From contig CABUOF010000087.1 of assembly GCA_902493125.1 (NCBI GenBank), forward strand, positions 1-6,924: 6,924 nt of DNA, read 5' to 3'. Shown piece after piece: positions 6,192-6,924 of this stretch. Every line of letters starts with the position of its first letter. The stretch's first letter is position 1. The DNA comes from an uncultured Collinsella sp. Its GTDB lineage: Bacteria; Actinomycetota; Coriobacteriia; Coriobacteriales; Coriobacteriaceae. The translations under genes were made by a program, and so were the position numbers. The notes under the pieces were generated by a model. That model made no database searches. It was not told where the DNA came from and worked only from the letters and a program-made list of their open reading frames with translations.

Positions 6192-6273
6192 GCCGGGAGG
6201 GCCGGACTACCTTCCCTCAACGCGACCCTGCGAAGCCGTGAGCGAGGAGGGAAGGTAGTCCGGCCCTCCCGGC
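6192..6273. repeat. Large hairpin element, copy 2 (27-bp perfect stem, conserved loop)
   Basis: Arms 6192-6218 and 6247-6273 are perfect reverse complements over 27 bp, with a 28-nt loop. The loop contains CTGCGAAGCCGTGAGCGAG (6228-6246), shared exactly with copy 1. Only the loop-proximal stem (a CCTTCCCTC-like block) resembles copy 1; the distal half does not. It begins 23 nt after the rubrerythrin stop and ends 50 nt before that gene's terminator. Confidence 0.93.
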
Positions 6274-6296
6274 CCAGCTCACGCCAGCGCCAAGCG

Positions 6297-6836
6297 CTAG
6301 TAGTTCACCACCTGCTCCTCAAAGTACGCCTTGGGGTGGTTACACACCGGGCACACCTCAGGCGCCTCGGCACCAACGTGCAGGTGCCCGCAGTTCAGGC
6401 ACTTCCACACCTTCACGCCCTCACGCTCAAACACCTCGCCCGACTCGATGCGCTCGACGAGTTTGTTGTAGCGCTCCTCGTGGGCCTTCTCGACGGCGGC
6501 GACGCCACGGAACTTCTCGGCGATCTCGGCAAAGCCCTCCTCCTCGGCGGTCTTGGCGAACTCGTCGTACATCGTGGTCCACTCGTAGTTCTCGCCCGCG
6601 GCGGCGTCACGCAGGTTGTCCAGAGTGCCCGGAACGGCGCCGTCGTGCAGATACTTAAACCACAGCTTGGCGTGCTCGGACTCGTTGCCCGCCGTCTCGG
6701 CAAAGATATTCGAGATCTGAACGTAGCCGTCCTTTTTGGCCTTGGATGCATAGTAGCGATACTTGGTGTGTGCCTGGGACTCACCGGCAAAAGCAGTCTC
6801 GAGGTTCTTCTTGGTCTGAGAGTTCTCAAAATCCAT
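6297..6836 (-). CDS. rbr: Rubrerythrin (diiron peroxidase)
   Basis: This 179-residue rubrerythrin is a cytoplasmic non-haem iron protein that reduces hydrogen peroxide in anaerobes, with electrons usually passed from NADH through rubredoxin-type partners. Residues 1-135 are the four-helix ferritin-like domain. The diiron ligands appear as Glu19 (FAGESQAH), Glu52 and His55 (NESEH), Glu82 and Glu85 (GENYE), and Glu116 and His119 (VEKAH). All match the Desulfovibrio vulgaris pattern. The C-terminal rubredoxin-like domain has Cys146, Cys149, Cys162 and Cys165 (CLNC, CPVC) for the Fe(Cys)4 centre. The length is typical. I chose the ATG at 6836, with AAGGGAAG upstream; a GTG at 6857 is in frame but would place that site inside the gene. 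It is a single-gene transcript with its own terminator. Confidence 0.97.
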   Translation of the reverse strand: MDFENSQTKKNLETAFAGESQAHTKYRYYASKAKKDGYVQISNIFAETAGNESEHAKLWFKYLHDGAVPGTLDNLRDAAAGENYEWTTMYDEFAKTAEEEGFAEIAEKFRGVAAVEKAHEERYNKLVERIESGEVFEREGVKVWKCLNCGHLHVGAEAPEVCPVCNHPKAYFEEQVVNY

Positions 6837-6924
6837 AGGTGTACTTCCCTTCAACACGTGCCGCCCATAGGCTTTGAGCGACCTTGTCTTTAGGATGCCC
6901 TCAAGCCGAAAATTTAAACTTTAT
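6837..6924 (-). promoter_or_regulatory. Upstream region of rubrerythrin, promoter not resolved
   Basis: The far end (6905-6924) is AT-rich (minus strand AAAGTTTAAATTTTC), as expected near a promoter. I cannot name a -35/-10 pair with confidence, and no clear PerR-type operator is visible. The window may cut the promoter. Confidence 0.3.

Noticed and set aside
5248..6273. Integron attC sites
   Set aside because: attC sites conserve the outer ends and vary toward the apex. Here the apex is conserved and the outer stems vary, and no integrase or array of promoterless cassettes is present.
5178..6273. CRISPR array
   Set aside because: There are only two repeat copies, nearly 1 kb apart with a gene between them, and no spacer periodicity or cas genes.
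5248..6273. Insertion sequence or composite transposon bounded by the two hairpins
   Set aside because: The gene between them is a membrane protein with no transposase features, the hairpin stems are not inverted copies of each other, and no target duplication is visible.
6087..6893. Plus-strand open frame of 268 codons
   Set aside because: It lies antisense to rubrerythrin and runs through the terminator and the large hairpin; the minus-strand gene has all diiron and Cys ligands.

Overview
All seven protein-coding genes in this window lie on the minus strand. GC is high (about 60% or more in most genes), and rubrerythrin is present. Together with the style of the small membrane proteins, this suggests an anaerobic, high-GC Gram-positive gut actinobacterium, most likely Coriobacteriia (Collinsella or a relative). 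That assignment is an inference from composition and gene content, not from a marker gene.

In transcription order (high to low coordinates): (1) rubrerythrin (6297-6836), followed by a long perfect hairpin (6192-6273) and an intrinsic terminator (6112-6141). (2) A four-helix membrane protein of unknown function (5388-6020), followed by a second hairpin (5248-5333) and a second terminator with the same stem (5178-5205). (3) A long spacer (4925-5182), then a small single-helix, Gln-rich membrane protein (4502-4924). (4) A lower-GC two-gene cassette: a nucleotidyltransferase with GGS and DxD motifs (3848-4378) overlapping by 4 nt a helix-turn-helix protein (3288-3851). (5) rmuC (1881-3236), 51 nt downstream of the cassette with no terminator between them, ending at a strong terminator (1828-1869). 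(6) An ABC exporter half-transporter (1-1753) whose C-terminus runs off the window.

Two things stand out. First, the two large hairpins share an identical 19-nt apical sequence but have unrelated distal stems, each self-complementary. Structure is kept while sequence changes. Each is followed 42-50 nt later by a terminator with exactly the same 10-bp stem, giving a repeated 3'-end module. Second, the nucleotidyltransferase/HTH pair looks like a toxin-antitoxin or phage-defence cassette in the broad AbiEii/MNT class, with nucleotidyltransferase first and DNA-binding partner second. It has anomalous base composition and may be co-transcribed with rmuC. The remaining genes are ordinary housekeeping, stress or transport functions, or unknown membrane proteins.
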